The notes beneath the pieces are model-generated. The model had not been told where the DNA came from, made no database searches, and saw only the letters and a list, made by a program, of their open reading frames with translations. Made by a program: the position numbers and the translations under genes. Shown one piece after another: positions 16,695 through 25,596 of a DNA stretch of 64,000 nucleotides (positions within the stretch are counted from its first letter, which is position 1; each line of letters begins with the position of its first letter). The DNA is from Gordonia sp. ABSL11-1. GTDB lineage: Bacteria > Actinomycetota > Actinomycetes > Mycobacteriales > Mycobacteriaceae. Location of the stretch: NCBI RefSeq assembly GCF_030315685.1, contig NZ_JASXSI010000008.1, forward strand, positions 62,001-126,000, in the 5' to 3' direction.

Positions 16695-17594
16695 TCAGCT
16701 CCCGAACGATCCCGGCCCCCGTCCGGCGTCGCCGGGACCCCGGCGTTTCAGATAGCGCTCGAACTCGGCCGCGAGGGCGTCCCCGTCGATCTTCGCCATC
16801 ACCTCGTCGGCATCGAGTTCGGCGTCCCCGCGCTCCTCGAGCCCGCGGACGTACTCCGCGATCTCCTCGTCGTCCTCGGTCATCTCGGTGACCGCCCGCT
16901 CCCATTCCTCGGCCTGTTCCGGCAAGGTGCCGAGCGGCACCTCGATGTCGAGGACCTCCTCGACCCGGTTGAGCAGGGCGACGGTGGCCTTCGGGTTCGG
17001 CGGGGTCGACACGTAGTGCGGTACCGCCGCCCAGAACGACACAGCGGGCAGTCCGGCCTGCACGAACAGATCCTGCAACACCCCGGTGATCCCCGTCGGA
17101 CCCTCGTAGCGGCTCTCGGCGAGGTTGAACCGCGCCGCGGACTCACTGCTGTACGCGGTGCCCGTCACCGGGACGGGACGCGTGTGCGGGGTGTCGGCGA
17201 GCAGCGCACCGAGCATCACCGTCGTCTCGACGTCCAGGTCCCGCGCAAGGTCGACGATCTCGGCGCAGAAGCCACGCCAACGCATGTTCGGCTCGATACC
17301 GCGGACGAGTACGATGTCACGGTCCGCACCCTGGGGGGTGCAATACGAGATGGACGTGGTCGGCCAGTCGATCCGGCGGGTCACACCGTCGATCTGCTTC
17401 ACGGTGGGCCGGTTCACCTGGAAGTCGTAGTAGTCGTCGGAGTCGATGTCGGCCAGGGGGACGGCGTCCCAGGTGAGGGCCAGGTGCTCGACGGCACTGC
17501 TCGCCGCGTCCCCGGCGTCGTTCCACCCCTCGAATGCGGCCAACAGAACCGGCCTGCGCAGCTGGGGAAGGTTCGACCTCTGCTCAGCGTTCAC
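16695..17594 (-). CDS. PAC2 family (proteasome assembly chaperone-like) protein
   Basis: ATP-grasp-unrelated PAC2 family protein of 299 residues (M. tuberculosis Rv2125-like, recalled). The family resembles the eukaryotic proteasome assembly chaperone 2. It opens RRPVLLAAFEGWNDAGDAAS, the family signature, and has GIEPNMRWRGF and LLADTPHTRPVPVTG, with an acidic helical C-terminus (MTEDDEEIAEYVRGLEER). Function in bacteria is unproven; actinobacterial proteasomes are thought to assemble without a chaperone. It is divergent from metH with only 51 bases between the start codons, and both starts look leaderless. It lies about 14 kb before mpa. Confidence 0.87.
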   Translation of the reverse strand: MNAEQRSNLPQLRRPVLLAAFEGWNDAGDAASSAVEHLALTWDAVPLADIDSDDYYDFQVNRPTVKQIDGVTRRIDWPTTSISYCTPQGADRDIVLVRGIEPNMRWRGFCAEIVDLARDLDVETTVMLGALLADTPHTRPVPVTGTAYSSESAARFNLAESRYEGPTGITGVLQDLFVQAGLPAVSFWAAVPHYVSTPPNPKATVALLNRVEEVLDIEVPLGTLPEQAEEWERAVTEMTEDDEEIAEYVRGLEERGDAELDADEVMAKIDGDALAAEFERYLKRRGPGDAGRGPGSFGS

Positions 17595-17600
17595 TGAACC

Positions 17601-17606
17601 AGCCTA
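17601..17606 (-). promoter_or_regulatory. Leaderless -10 hexamer (TAGGCT) of the PAC2 gene
   Basis: On the minus strand TAGGCT ends six bases before GTG 17594. It faces away from the metH hexamer at 17633 within one 51-base gap. Confidence 0.5.
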
Positions 17607-17632
17607 CGACCGAACCCCGAGAGAGGGCGAAC

Positions 17633-17638
17633 TACGCT
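17633..17638 (+). promoter_or_regulatory. Leaderless -10 hexamer (TACGCT) of metH
   Basis: TACGCT ends seven bases before ATG 17646. There is no room for a cobalamin or SAM riboswitch between it and the start codon. Confidence 0.5.
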
Positions 17639-17645
17639 GTCAACC

Positions 17646-20600
17646 ATGTCCACCCGTGCCACCGACCAGGACTCCGGCCTGCCGCACCATGCGCCCCCGG
17701 CCGATTACGACACGACATTCCTCACGGCGATGTCGCGTCGCGTGCTGATCGGCGACGGTGCCATGGGCACCATGTTGCAGGCGGCCGACCTCACGCTCGA
17801 CGACTTCAACGGTCTCGAGGGCTGCAACGAGATCCTCAACGACACCCGCCCCGACGTGCTCGCCGACATCCATCGCGCCTACTTCGAGGCCGGCGCGGAT
17901 GCGGTCGAGACCAACACCTTCGGGTGCAACCTGTCGAATCTCGGTGATTACGACATCGCCGACCGGATCCGCGAACTCGCCTACAAGGGCACCGGGATCG
18001 CCCGCGGCGTCGCCGACGAGACGGGTCCGACCGCGGATGGGACGGCACGCTTCGTGCTGGGTTCGATCGGTCCGGGCACCAAGCTGCCCAGCCTCGGGCA
18101 CACGACGTTCGAGGTCATCCGCGACGCCTACTTCGAGTGCGTGGCCGGCATGCTCGACGGTGGTGCCGACGCGATCCTGGTGGAGACCTCCCAGGATCTG
18201 TTGCAGGTGAAGGCCGCGATCGTCGCGGCCCGCCGGGCGATGGCCGAACTGGGCCGGCACATCCCGATCATCAGTCACGTGACGGTGGAGACGACGGGCA
18301 CGATGCTGCTCGGCTCGGAGATCGGTGCGGCGCTGGCCGCGATCGAACCGTTGGGCGTGGACCTGATCGGTCTGAACTGCGCGACCGGCCCCGCCGAGAT
18401 GAGCGAGCATCTGCGGTACCTCTCCAAGCACGCGCGGATCCCGGTCTCGGTGATGCCCAACGCCGGACTTCCCGTCCTCGGGCCCAGCGGTGCCGAGTAC
18501 CCGCTCCGACCGGACGAATTGGCCACGGCGCTCGGCGATTTCGTGTCCGATTTCGGGCTGTCCTTCGTCGGCGGGTGCTGCGGCACCACGCCGGAACACA
18601 TCCGGCAGGTGGCCGACCGGATCGCCGAGGTCACCCCGGCGTCGCGACGCCCCGAACACGTCTCCGAGACGTCGTCGCTCTACAGCGCGGTACCGTTCGA
18701 CCAGGACTCCAGCTTCCTGGTGATCGGGGAGCGGACGAACACCAACGGCTCCAAGGCGTTCCGCGAGGCGATGATCGCCGAGGACTATCAGCGGTGCCTG
18801 GACATCGCGAAGGACCAGACCCGCGATGGCGCCCACATGCTCGACCTCAACGTCGACTACGTGGGCCGCGACGGTGCGGTCGACATGACGGCACTGGCGA
18901 CGCGCTTCGCGACGTCGTCGACGTTGCCGATCATGCTGGACTCCACCGAGCCCGCGGTCATTCGCGCCGGACTGGAAGCGCTCGGTGGGCGCTGCGCGGT
19001 CAACTCGGTCAACTACGAGGACGGCGACGGGCCGGATTCCCGGTTCACCCGCATCATGCAGCTGGTCGTCGAACACGGCGCCGCTGTCGTTGCGCTGACC
19101 ATCGACGAGGAGGGACAGGCGCGGACCGCGGACTGGAAGGTCCGGATCGCCGAGCGGCTCATCGGCGACATCACGGGCAACTGGGGACTCGCCGAGGAGG
19201 ACATCATCATCGATGCCCTCACCTTCCCGATCTCCACGGGGCAGGAGGAGGTCCGCCGCGACGGCATCGAGACCATCGAGGCCATCCGGCGGTTGCACGA
19301 GGCCCATCCCGAGGTCCATTTCACCCTGGGCATCTCCAACATCTCGTTCGGTCTGAACCCGGCGGCACGACAGGTGCTCAACTCGGTGTTCCTGCACGAG
19401 TGCGTGCAGGCGGGTCTGGACACGGCGATCGTGCACGCGTCGAAGATCCTGCCGATGGCGCGGATCCCGGAGGAGCAGCGCGAGGTCGCCCTCGATCTGG
19501 TCTACGACCGCAGAAGGGATGGCTATGACCCGCTGCAGAGGCTGATGGAGCTGTTCGAGGGGGTGTCGGCGGCGTCGGCGCGGGAGTCGCGGGCCGCCGA
19601 ACTCGCCAAGCTGCCGCTGTTCGAGCGACTCGAACGCCGCATCGTCGACGGTGAACGCAATGGCCTCGAGGACGACCTCGACGAGGCGATGACCGAGAAG
19701 CCGCCACTGTCCATCATCAACGAGACACTGCTGTCGGGGATGAAGACCGTCGGCGAACTCTTCGGTTCCGGACAGATGCAGCTGCCCTTCGTGCTGCAGT
19801 CGGCCGAGGTGATGAAAACCGCTGTCGCGCATCTGGAACCGCACATGGAGTCGACCGGCGAAGACGGCAAGGGACGCATCGTGCTCGCAACGGTGAAGGG
19901 CGACGTCCACGACATCGGCAAGAATCTGGTCGACATCATCCTGTCCAACAACGGTTACGAGGTGGTGAACCTCGGGATCAAGCAGCCGATCAACACCATC
20001 CTCGAGGCAGCCGCCGACAAACGCGCCGATGTCATCGGCATGTCGGGTCTGTTGGTGAAGTCGACCGTGGTGATGAAGGAGAACCTCGAGGAGATCAACG
20101 GTCGCGGGGTCGCCGACAGCTACCCGGTCCTGCTCGGGGGTGCGGCACTCACCCGCACCTACGTCGAGAACGACCTGGCGGAGGTCTACGACGGTGACGT
20201 GCACTACGCACGTGACGCTTTCGAGGGTCTGCGCCTGATGGACGAGATCATGGCGACCAAGCGCGGCGAAGGGCCCGACCCCGACAGTCCGGAGGCACTG
20301 GCCGCCAAGAAGAAGGCCGATGAACGACGGGCGCGTCACGAACGGTCGAAGCGGATCGCCGGGAAGCGCAAGGCGGCCGAGACACCGGTCGAGGTGCCGG
20401 CACGTTCGGATGTGTCCGCCGACAACGCGATACCGACGCCACCGTTCTGGGGCACCCGGATCATCAAGGGTGTGCCGATCGCGGATTACCTGCAGCTGCT
20501 CGACGAACGCGCACTGTTCCTGGGGCAGTGGGGATTGCGTGGCGCCCGTGGGGGAGAGGGTCCCTCGTACGAGGAGCTCGTCGACACCGAGGGACGCCCC

Positions 20601-21260
20601 CGGCTCCGCTACTGGATCGACCGGCTGTCGACCGAGAACATCCTGCAGCACGCCGCCGTCGTCTACGGGTACTTCCCGGCGGTCAGCGACGGTGACACGG
20701 TTCATGTGCTGACCGAGCCGAGGCCGGATGCCGATGTGCGACACAGCTTCACGTTCCCGCGCCAGCAACGCCCACGGTTCCTGTGCGTCGCCGACTTCAT
20801 CCGCTCGCGCGAGGAGTGCGAGAAGAGCGGTCAGGTGGACGTCTTGCCGTTCCAGCTGGTGACGATGGGCCAACCGATCGCCGATTTCGCCAACAGGCTG
20901 TTCGCCGACGACGCCTACCGTGACTATCTCGAGGTGCACGGTATCGGTGTGCAATTGACCGAGGCGCTCGCGGAGTACTGGCATCAGCGTGTCCGCAGCG
21001 AACTGACCGTCGAGGGTGCGTCGTTCGCCGGTGAGGATCCGGCAGATGCCCAGGGGTTCTTCGACCTCGAGTACCGCGGTGCCCGTTTCTCCTTCGGCTA
21101 CGGCGCATGTCCGGACCTCGACGACCGAGCGAAGATGGTGGAACTCCTGCAGCCGGAACGGATTGGCGTCGAACTCTCCGAGGAACTGCAGTTGCATCCG
21201 GAGCAGTCGACCGACGCGTTCGTGTTGCACCATCCGGAGGCGAAGTACTTCAACACCTGA
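17646..21260 (+). CDS. metH: Methionine synthase, cobalamin-dependent
   Basis: Transfers the methyl group of 5-methyltetrahydrofolate to homocysteine through methylcobalamin. The 1204 residues hold all four modules. The homocysteine domain (1-330) has its zinc cysteines in GLNCATG and GGCCGTTPEH. The folate domain (~350-620) contains ERTNTNGSKAF. The cobalamin module (~650-880) has VKGDVHDIGKNLV, whose His is the lower cobalt ligand. The reactivation (AdoMet) domain (~900-1204) has EYWHQRVRSE and FSFGYGACPDLDDR. A Lys/Arg-rich linker, KKKADERRARHERSKR, joins the last two. The co-located cob genes could supply its cofactor. A leaderless start leaves no leader for a riboswitch. Confidence 0.97.
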   Translation: MSTRATDQDSGLPHHAPPADYDTTFLTAMSRRVLIGDGAMGTMLQAADLTLDDFNGLEGCNEILNDTRPDVLADIHRAYFEAGADAVETNTFGCNLSNLGDYDIADRIRELAYKGTGIARGVADETGPTADGTARFVLGSIGPGTKLPSLGHTTFEVIRDAYFECVAGMLDGGADAILVETSQDLLQVKAAIVAARRAMAELGRHIPIISHVTVETTGTMLLGSEIGAALAAIEPLGVDLIGLNCATGPAEMSEHLRYLSKHARIPVSVMPNAGLPVLGPSGAEYPLRPDELATALGDFVSDFGLSFVGGCCGTTPEHIRQVADRIAEVTPASRRPEHVSETSSLYSAVPFDQDSSFLVIGERTNTNGSKAFREAMIAEDYQRCLDIAKDQTRDGAHMLDLNVDYVGRDGAVDMTALATRFATSSTLPIMLDSTEPAVIRAGLEALGGRCAVNSVNYEDGDGPDSRFTRIMQLVVEHGAAVVALTIDEEGQARTADWKVRIAERLIGDITGNWGLAEEDIIIDALTFPISTGQEEVRRDGIETIEAIRRLHEAHPEVHFTLGISNISFGLNPAARQVLNSVFLHECVQAGLDTAIVHASKILPMARIPEEQREVALDLVYDRRRDGYDPLQRLMELFEGVSAASARESRAAELAKLPLFERLERRIVDGERNGLEDDLDEAMTEKPPLSIINETLLSGMKTVGELFGSGQMQLPFVLQSAEVMKTAVAHLEPHMESTGEDGKGRIVLATVKGDVHDIGKNLVDIILSNNGYEVVNLGIKQPINTILEAAADKRADVIGMSGLLVKSTVVMKENLEEINGRGVADSYPVLLGGAALTRTYVENDLAEVYDGDVHYARDAFEGLRLMDEIMATKRGEGPDPDSPEALAAKKKADERRARHERSKRIAGKRKAAETPVEVPARSDVSADNAIPTPPFWGTRIIKGVPIADYLQLLDERALFLGQWGLRGARGGEGPSYEELVDTEGRPRLRYWIDRLSTENILQHAAVVYGYFPAVSDGDTVHVLTEPRPDADVRHSFTFPRQQRPRFLCVADFIRSREECEKSGQVDVLPFQLVTMGQPIADFANRLFADDAYRDYLEVHGIGVQLTEALAEYWHQRVRSELTVEGASFAGEDPADAQGFFDLEYRGARFSFGYGACPDLDDRAKMVELLQPERIGVELSEELQLHPEQSTDAFVLHHPEAKYFNT

Positions 21261-21326
21261 CGTCGCACCTGTGCCCGACGCGCAGGTGTCCCTGCACTGA
21301 TGTTCCGGTCAGCGCTGGCCACAATT

Positions 21327-21363
21327 CAGTTGTAGTCGTACAATGGTTGTATGACTACAACTG
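21327..21363. promoter_or_regulatory. Nested operator overlapping the marR promoter and start codon
   Basis: CAGTTGTAGTC (21327-21337) and GACTACAACTG (21353-21363) are perfect 11-base inverted arms. Inside them TACAA-TGG-TTGTA (21339-21351) is a second palindrome. The inner one contains the -10 hexamer TACAAT (21339-21344), six bases before ATG 21351; TGGCCA (21316-21321) is a fair -35 at 17 bases. Repressor bound here would block transcription of the MarR-MFS operon and cover the start codon itself. Confidence 0.8.
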
Positions 21364-21803
21364 ACTCGGCGGGTTCCACCCGGGTCCCGACGGCGACCGA
21401 GCTGTGGTTCGCGATGAACAGCTTGGTCCGTGATCACGCGGCGGAGTCGCGCGCGCGAATCGACGACCGCATCGACATGCCGTTCAGCCGGTTTCGCGCA
21501 TTGCGGAGAATCGCGGTACAAGACCTGACCCAGAGCGACCTGGCGCGACGACTCGGCATCGACGCCCCGGCGACCAGCGTCATCGTGAACGACCTCGTCG
21601 AACGAGGACTGGTCACCCGGGTGGAGCATCCCACCGACCGCCGCTTCAAGGTCGTCACCATCACCGACGCGGGTCGTGGCGTGGTGGAATCGGTGGTCGC
21701 CGATCAGAGCGCGGCGCCGGACATGTTCGCCGCGCTCGACGACGACCGGCGCCGTCAGCTCGCAGCGCTGCTCGACACGTTGCGTGAGGCGTCCGAATCA
21801 TGA
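21351..21803 (+). CDS. MarR family transcriptional regulator, probably autorepressing
   Basis: Winged-helix regulator of 150 residues. Recognition region: LTQSDLARRLGIDAPATSVI (residues ~60-80). Wing: GLVTRVEHPTDRRFKVVTIT, with the conserved D-x-R. Dimerisation helices lie at both ends. A nested palindrome covers the promoter and the first codons, and the transcript looks leaderless. The gene overlaps the MFS transporter gene by four bases, a common arrangement in which the regulator senses a toxic compound and releases expression of the pump. The inducer is unknown. Confidence 0.9.
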   Translation: MTTTDSAGSTRVPTATELWFAMNSLVRDHAAESRARIDDRIDMPFSRFRALRRIAVQDLTQSDLARRLGIDAPATSVIVNDLVERGLVTRVEHPTDRRFKVVTITDAGRGVVESVVADQSAAPDMFAALDDDRRRQLAALLDTLREASES

Positions 21804-23263
21804 ACGCGCCCACGGTGTCCGCGCCCGCCTCCGACATGTCGCAGTTGGGTTCGCGGCGTCGGCTCGCGATCCTCGCGACGTGCTGTCTGAGCCTGTTCAT
21901 CGTCGGCATCGACACCTCCGGGGTCAACGTCGCACTGCCCGCCATCGGCTCGGAACTGGGCGCCTCGGCGTCTCAACTCCAGTGGGTCATCGACGCCTAC
22001 ACCCTCGTACTCGCCAGCCTGCTGATGCTCGGCGGATCGCTGGGGGACCGGCTCGGTCGCAAGCGGGTGTTCCAGGTGGGCCTCACCGTCTTCGGGCTCG
22101 GCTCCGTCCTGTGTTCGCTGTCGGTGTCGCCGGAGATACTGATCGGCGCACGCATGCTGCAGGCCGTCGGTGGGGCGATGATGAACCCGGTGGCGATGTC
22201 GATCATCACCAATGTCTTCACCGAACCACGGGAGCGGGCGCGAGCCATCGGCATGTGGGGGACCGCGATCGGGGTGAGCATGGCCCTGGGCCCACTCGTC
22301 GGCGGCGCGCTCGTCGACGGCATCGGATGGCAGGCCATCTTCTGGCTGAACGTGCCCGTGTGCCTGGCCGCCTGCATCCTGACCGCGATTCTGGTGCCGG
22401 AGTCACGCGCGCCACATGCGCGTCGTCCCGATCCGGCCGGTCAGCTGCTCGTCCTGGTCTTCCTCGCCACGCTCACCTTCGGCATCATCGAGGGGCGCGG
22501 TCTCGGCTGGAGTTCGGCTCCCGTCGTCGCCGCGTTCGGGGTGGCCGCGGTGTCGTTGGTCGCGTTCCTCGTCGTCGAATCACACAGGCGCGAGCCACTG
22601 TTGGATCTGCGCTTCTTCCGTAGCGTGCCCTTCAGCAGCTCGGTCGCCGGTGCCGTGCTCGCCTTCAGCGCGATGGGCGGATTCCTCTTCCTCAACACGC
22701 TGTACCTGCAGCAGGTGCGGGGCCTGAGCCCGCTCGAGGCCGGTCTGATGACCCTGCCGATGGCGGTCGCCAACGCGGTCTTCTCGCCGTTGTCGGGACG
22801 ACTCGTCGGCGACCGCGGCGCCCGGCTGCCGATGGTGGGTGCGGGTGCGATGGTGATCGTCAGTGGCTTGATGCTGACCCTGGCCGGGCACGACACCAGC
22901 ATGTGGTATCTCGGTGTCGCCTACCTGTTCCTGGGCATCGGGATGGGCCTGGTGAATGCGCCGATCACCAACGCTGCCGTGTCGGGGATGCCTCCGGCGC
23001 AGGCCGGTGTCGCATCGGCCATCGCCTCCACCAGCAGGCAGGTCGGGATCTCGCTCGGTGTCGCGGTGTTCGGCGCCATCGCGTTCGCGGGAATCGACGG
23101 GCCGGTGGCCGACGGACTCGCCTCGGCCGCCCACCCGGCCTGGGTGCTGATGGCGGTCTGCGGGGTCGGACTCGTCGGCGTGGGATTCGTGTCGACCGGG
23201 ACGTGGGCGCTGGCCACGGCACAGCGCACCCGGGAGCGGATAGCCGCAGACGCATCGGCGTGA
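21800..23263 (+). CDS. MFS drug-efflux transporter, DHA2 (14-TM) family
   Basis: Proton-driven multidrug exporter of the EmrB/QacA type, 487 residues with about 14 hydrophobic helices. Motif A between helices 2 and 3 reads GGSLGDRLGRKRVF, and motif C in helix 5 is visible as WGTAIGVSMALGPLVGGAL. The N-terminal helix holds GIDTSGVNVALPAIG, the D1 motif of DHA2 pumps. ATG 21800 overlaps the end of the marR gene (ATGA), so expression is coupled to that regulator. The last ten residues are a short charged tail. The substrate is unknown. Confidence 0.92.
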   Translation: MNAPTVSAPASDMSQLGSRRRLAILATCCLSLFIVGIDTSGVNVALPAIGSELGASASQLQWVIDAYTLVLASLLMLGGSLGDRLGRKRVFQVGLTVFGLGSVLCSLSVSPEILIGARMLQAVGGAMMNPVAMSIITNVFTEPRERARAIGMWGTAIGVSMALGPLVGGALVDGIGWQAIFWLNVPVCLAACILTAILVPESRAPHARRPDPAGQLLVLVFLATLTFGIIEGRGLGWSSAPVVAAFGVAAVSLVAFLVVESHRREPLLDLRFFRSVPFSSSVAGAVLAFSAMGGFLFLNTLYLQQVRGLSPLEAGLMTLPMAVANAVFSPLSGRLVGDRGARLPMVGAGAMVIVSGLMLTLAGHDTSMWYLGVAYLFLGIGMGLVNAPITNAAVSGMPPAQAGVASAIASTSRQVGISLGVAVFGAIAFAGIDGPVADGLASAAHPAWVLMAVCGVGLVGVGFVSTGTWALATAQRTRERIAADASA

Positions 23264-23316
23264 ACCTCCCAGCCGGCTGACACCGGCACCACAGGTTCGG
23301 GCCGGACAGTGGGCTG

Positions 23317-24756
23317 ATGTCCTCGGCCATCTCCACTCTCGATCCCACAGCCACTGCCGCGCCGGTCGTCGGTGCGCAGCGTCAGTCCATCCCTCGTCGG
23401 CTCCGCTGGGCGGTGCTCGGCGTGATCGTCGTCGTCGCCCTCGGTGTCCGATGGTGGTTTCTCGACGTGGAGACACTCGACTATCGGGCCTTCCTGAGCC
23501 GTTGGTACGAGACGCTCGACGACCAGGGATTCGGCGCCTTCCGGGAGCGGTTCGCCGACTACAACTATCCGTACCTCTATCTCATCTGGCTGCTCACCGT
23601 CGTCAAGATCCCGGCTCTGGTGGGCATCAAGGCGATCTCGATCGCCTTCGACCTCGTCCTCGGGTTCTTCGCGTACCGGATCGTCGCCCTGCGAACGGAC
23701 CGGTTCTGGCCACGTGCCTCGGCTTTCGGGGCCGTCCTGCTCCTGCCCTCGGTGATCGCGAACAGCTCGTACTGGGGTCAGGCCGACTCGATCTACACGG
23801 CGTGCGTCGTCGGCGGCGTGTACTTCCTCGTGCGAGCACAGCGTGACGCATGGCGCCGGAATTCGGTGTGGGCGTGCGTGTTGTTCGGTCTCGCGATCTC
23901 GTTCAAGTTGCAGGCGGTGTTCGTGCTGCCCGTACTCGCGTGGTTGCTCGTCCGTCGGCGCCTGCCGTGGTCTGCGGTGTTCGCCCTTCCGGCCGTGTAT
24001 CTCGCACTCGATGTCCCGGCCGTCCTCGCGGGAGCCTCCTGGCCGACAGCGTTGTCGGTCTACCTCGATCAGACCGACAGCTACCGACAGCTCACGCTCG
24101 GCGCCGCCAACCTCTATCAGCTCATCGCGATCAACGGGGATGCGACATGGCTCGCCCATCTCGGAATCGTCTCTGCTGCAGCCATTGTCGTTCTCTTTCT
24201 GGCATGGTCGGTGTGGAGGCGCCCGGAGGTGACACCGACCTCGATTCTCGTCGTCGCGACCGCATCGTCGGTGATCGTGCCGTTCCTCCTCCCCGCGATG
24301 CACGACCGGTACTTCTACGTCGCCGAGGTCCTGACGGTCATCATGAGCTTCTATCTGCCCGCGCGGTTCGTGCTCATCCCGATCCTGGTGCAGGCCGCCG
24401 CGATAGGCGTCTACCACTCGTCACTCACCGGGGACCAGGGCCAGGCGATGGCTGGGCCGGGCGGCGGGGCCGGACCCGGCGCGGGCGAGGCGATGTCCCA
24501 GGCGGCCGGGGACGGACCAGGTGGAGCCGGGGCCGGATCCGGCGGGTCCGGGGCGTCCGGGGGTGGAGCCGGTGGGCATGGTGGACCCGGCCTCGGACGG
24601 GACGGTGGGTACACGTCGGGTCGGGGCGACGGAGAACTGGCGATCTACGCGTCGATGATGGGGCTGGCTGTGCTCGCAGTGGTGTACGCCGTGGCCGACA
24701 CGTTGCGTCGCGCCGGTTCGCGCACGGGCTCTCGGGTGGGGCCGGCCGGGACCTGA
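23317..24756 (+). CDS. Membrane glycosyltransferase-like protein with Gly-rich loop
   Basis: Polytopic protein of 479 residues with about ten hydrophobic helices, resembling GT-C polyprenyl-phosphate-mannose/arabinose-dependent transferases (GT87/GPI-mannosyltransferase-like). After helix 1 a periplasmic loop begins with DVETLDYRAFLSRWY, where the acidic DxE/D pair is the usual GT-C catalytic position. ANSSYWGQADSIYTA and SFKLQAVFVLPVLAWLLVRR are typical of the family. Between the last two helices (residues ~376-436) sits a long loop made almost only of Gly, Pro, Ala and Ser. Donor and acceptor are unknown. It follows the MFS gene by 53 bases, with GACAGT six bases before ATG 23317. Confidence 0.72.
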   Translation: MSSAISTLDPTATAAPVVGAQRQSIPRRLRWAVLGVIVVVALGVRWWFLDVETLDYRAFLSRWYETLDDQGFGAFRERFADYNYPYLYLIWLLTVVKIPALVGIKAISIAFDLVLGFFAYRIVALRTDRFWPRASAFGAVLLLPSVIANSSYWGQADSIYTACVVGGVYFLVRAQRDAWRRNSVWACVLFGLAISFKLQAVFVLPVLAWLLVRRRLPWSAVFALPAVYLALDVPAVLAGASWPTALSVYLDQTDSYRQLTLGAANLYQLIAINGDATWLAHLGIVSAAAIVVLFLAWSVWRRPEVTPTSILVVATASSVIVPFLLPAMHDRYFYVAEVLTVIMSFYLPARFVLIPILVQAAAIGVYHSSLTGDQGQAMAGPGGGAGPGAGEAMSQAAGDGPGGAGAGSGGSGASGGGAGGHGGPGLGRDGGYTSGRGDGELAIYASMMGLAVLAVVYAVADTLRRAGSRTGSRVGPAGT

Positions 24757-25510
24757 GCCCCAGCCCACCAACGCACGATGTGCTCGACGACGACGGCGGG
24801 CGACCGGGCCCACTGCACGTGTCCTGCCGAATCGCCCGGCGGACACTGCTCGACCGTGTACGTCCACGACGACAACGCGTCCGGGTCGACGTAGCGTTCG
24901 AAATGGTCGGCCGCCGCGGGCGTCACCAGGCGGTCGCCGCCCAACCGGACGGCCAAGGTGGGAATCCGGATCGGCGGGCCGTCGTCGGACGGTGTCACCC
25001 CCGTCCGGACCATCCGGGCCCACTCGCGCATCAGGGTCCGCGGCGCCGGAGCCCCGAAACCCGGTGTCGGCCAATAGCCGGCGGCAGCCGTGACGGCCGG
25101 GACGGCGATGCCGGTGGCGTATTCGACCAGCCCGCCACGCGGATAGTGCCGGAACCACGGCACCGATGCGGCGACCGTGACGAGCGCATCCGGCGCCGAT
25201 CCGTCCGCGCGCCGTCCGAGGATCGCGCACAGGTGCGCGCCGAGGCTGTGACCGAGCACGAGAACCGGACGGTCCGGGCGTTCGGTGCGAGCGCGGGCAC
25301 CGCGGCAGCGAGATCGTCGGCCTCGTCGGCGTACGACCAGTCGTTGCCGCGCGACGCCCGCCGCGTACCGTCGCCGATCCCGCGGCGAGAGACGATTTCG
25401 ACGCACCCGGCGACATCGGTCAGGCATTCCACCAGGGGGCGGTAGTACCTGCTCGGCACGGCCATCGCCGGCGAGATCAGGACGGACGGGGCGGTGGGTG
25501 ACGTCGTCAT
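24645..25510 (-). pseudogene. Alpha/beta hydrolase broken by a single-base frameshift
   Basis: The N-terminal part (MTTSPTAPSVLISPAMAVPS, through GNDWSYADEADDLAAAVPAL) lies in one frame and the rest (RPVLVLGHSLGAHLCAILGR onward) in another. The shift falls at about 25260-25300, just before the nucleophile elbow GHSLG. The span of 866 bases is one short of a multiple of three, so one missing base explains it; restored, the product would be 288 residues. Downstream, GGDRLVTPAAADHFERY holds the likely catalytic acid and GHVQWAR the His region. The 3' end overlaps the converging glycosyltransferase gene by 112 bases. It is divergent from an XRE regulator that may have controlled it. A sequencing error is the main alternative. 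Confidence 0.75.
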
Positions 25511-25583
25511 GTCCGCAGCATGCGCTCGGCACAGCGGCGAATCCACTACCCGAGAGGTCATCGAGATCAGTCCCGACGCGAAC

Positions 25584-25589
25584 TACGAT
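25584..25589 (+). promoter_or_regulatory. Leaderless -10 hexamer (TACGAT) of the XRE regulator
   Basis: TACGAT ends seven bases before ATG 25597. It overlaps the competing ATG at 25588, so the second ATG is the likely start. Confidence 0.5.
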
Positions 25590-25596
25590 GACCGTC

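Noticed and set aside
17595-17645. Cobalamin or SAM riboswitch for metH
   Set aside because: The gap is 51 bases and most of it is promoter; no aptamer can fit.
17640-21233. A 1197-residue open frame on the strand opposite metH
   Set aside because: It mirrors metH base for base, has Asp/Arg/His-rich sequence with no recognisable domain, and such antisense frames are expected with strong G/C third-position bias.
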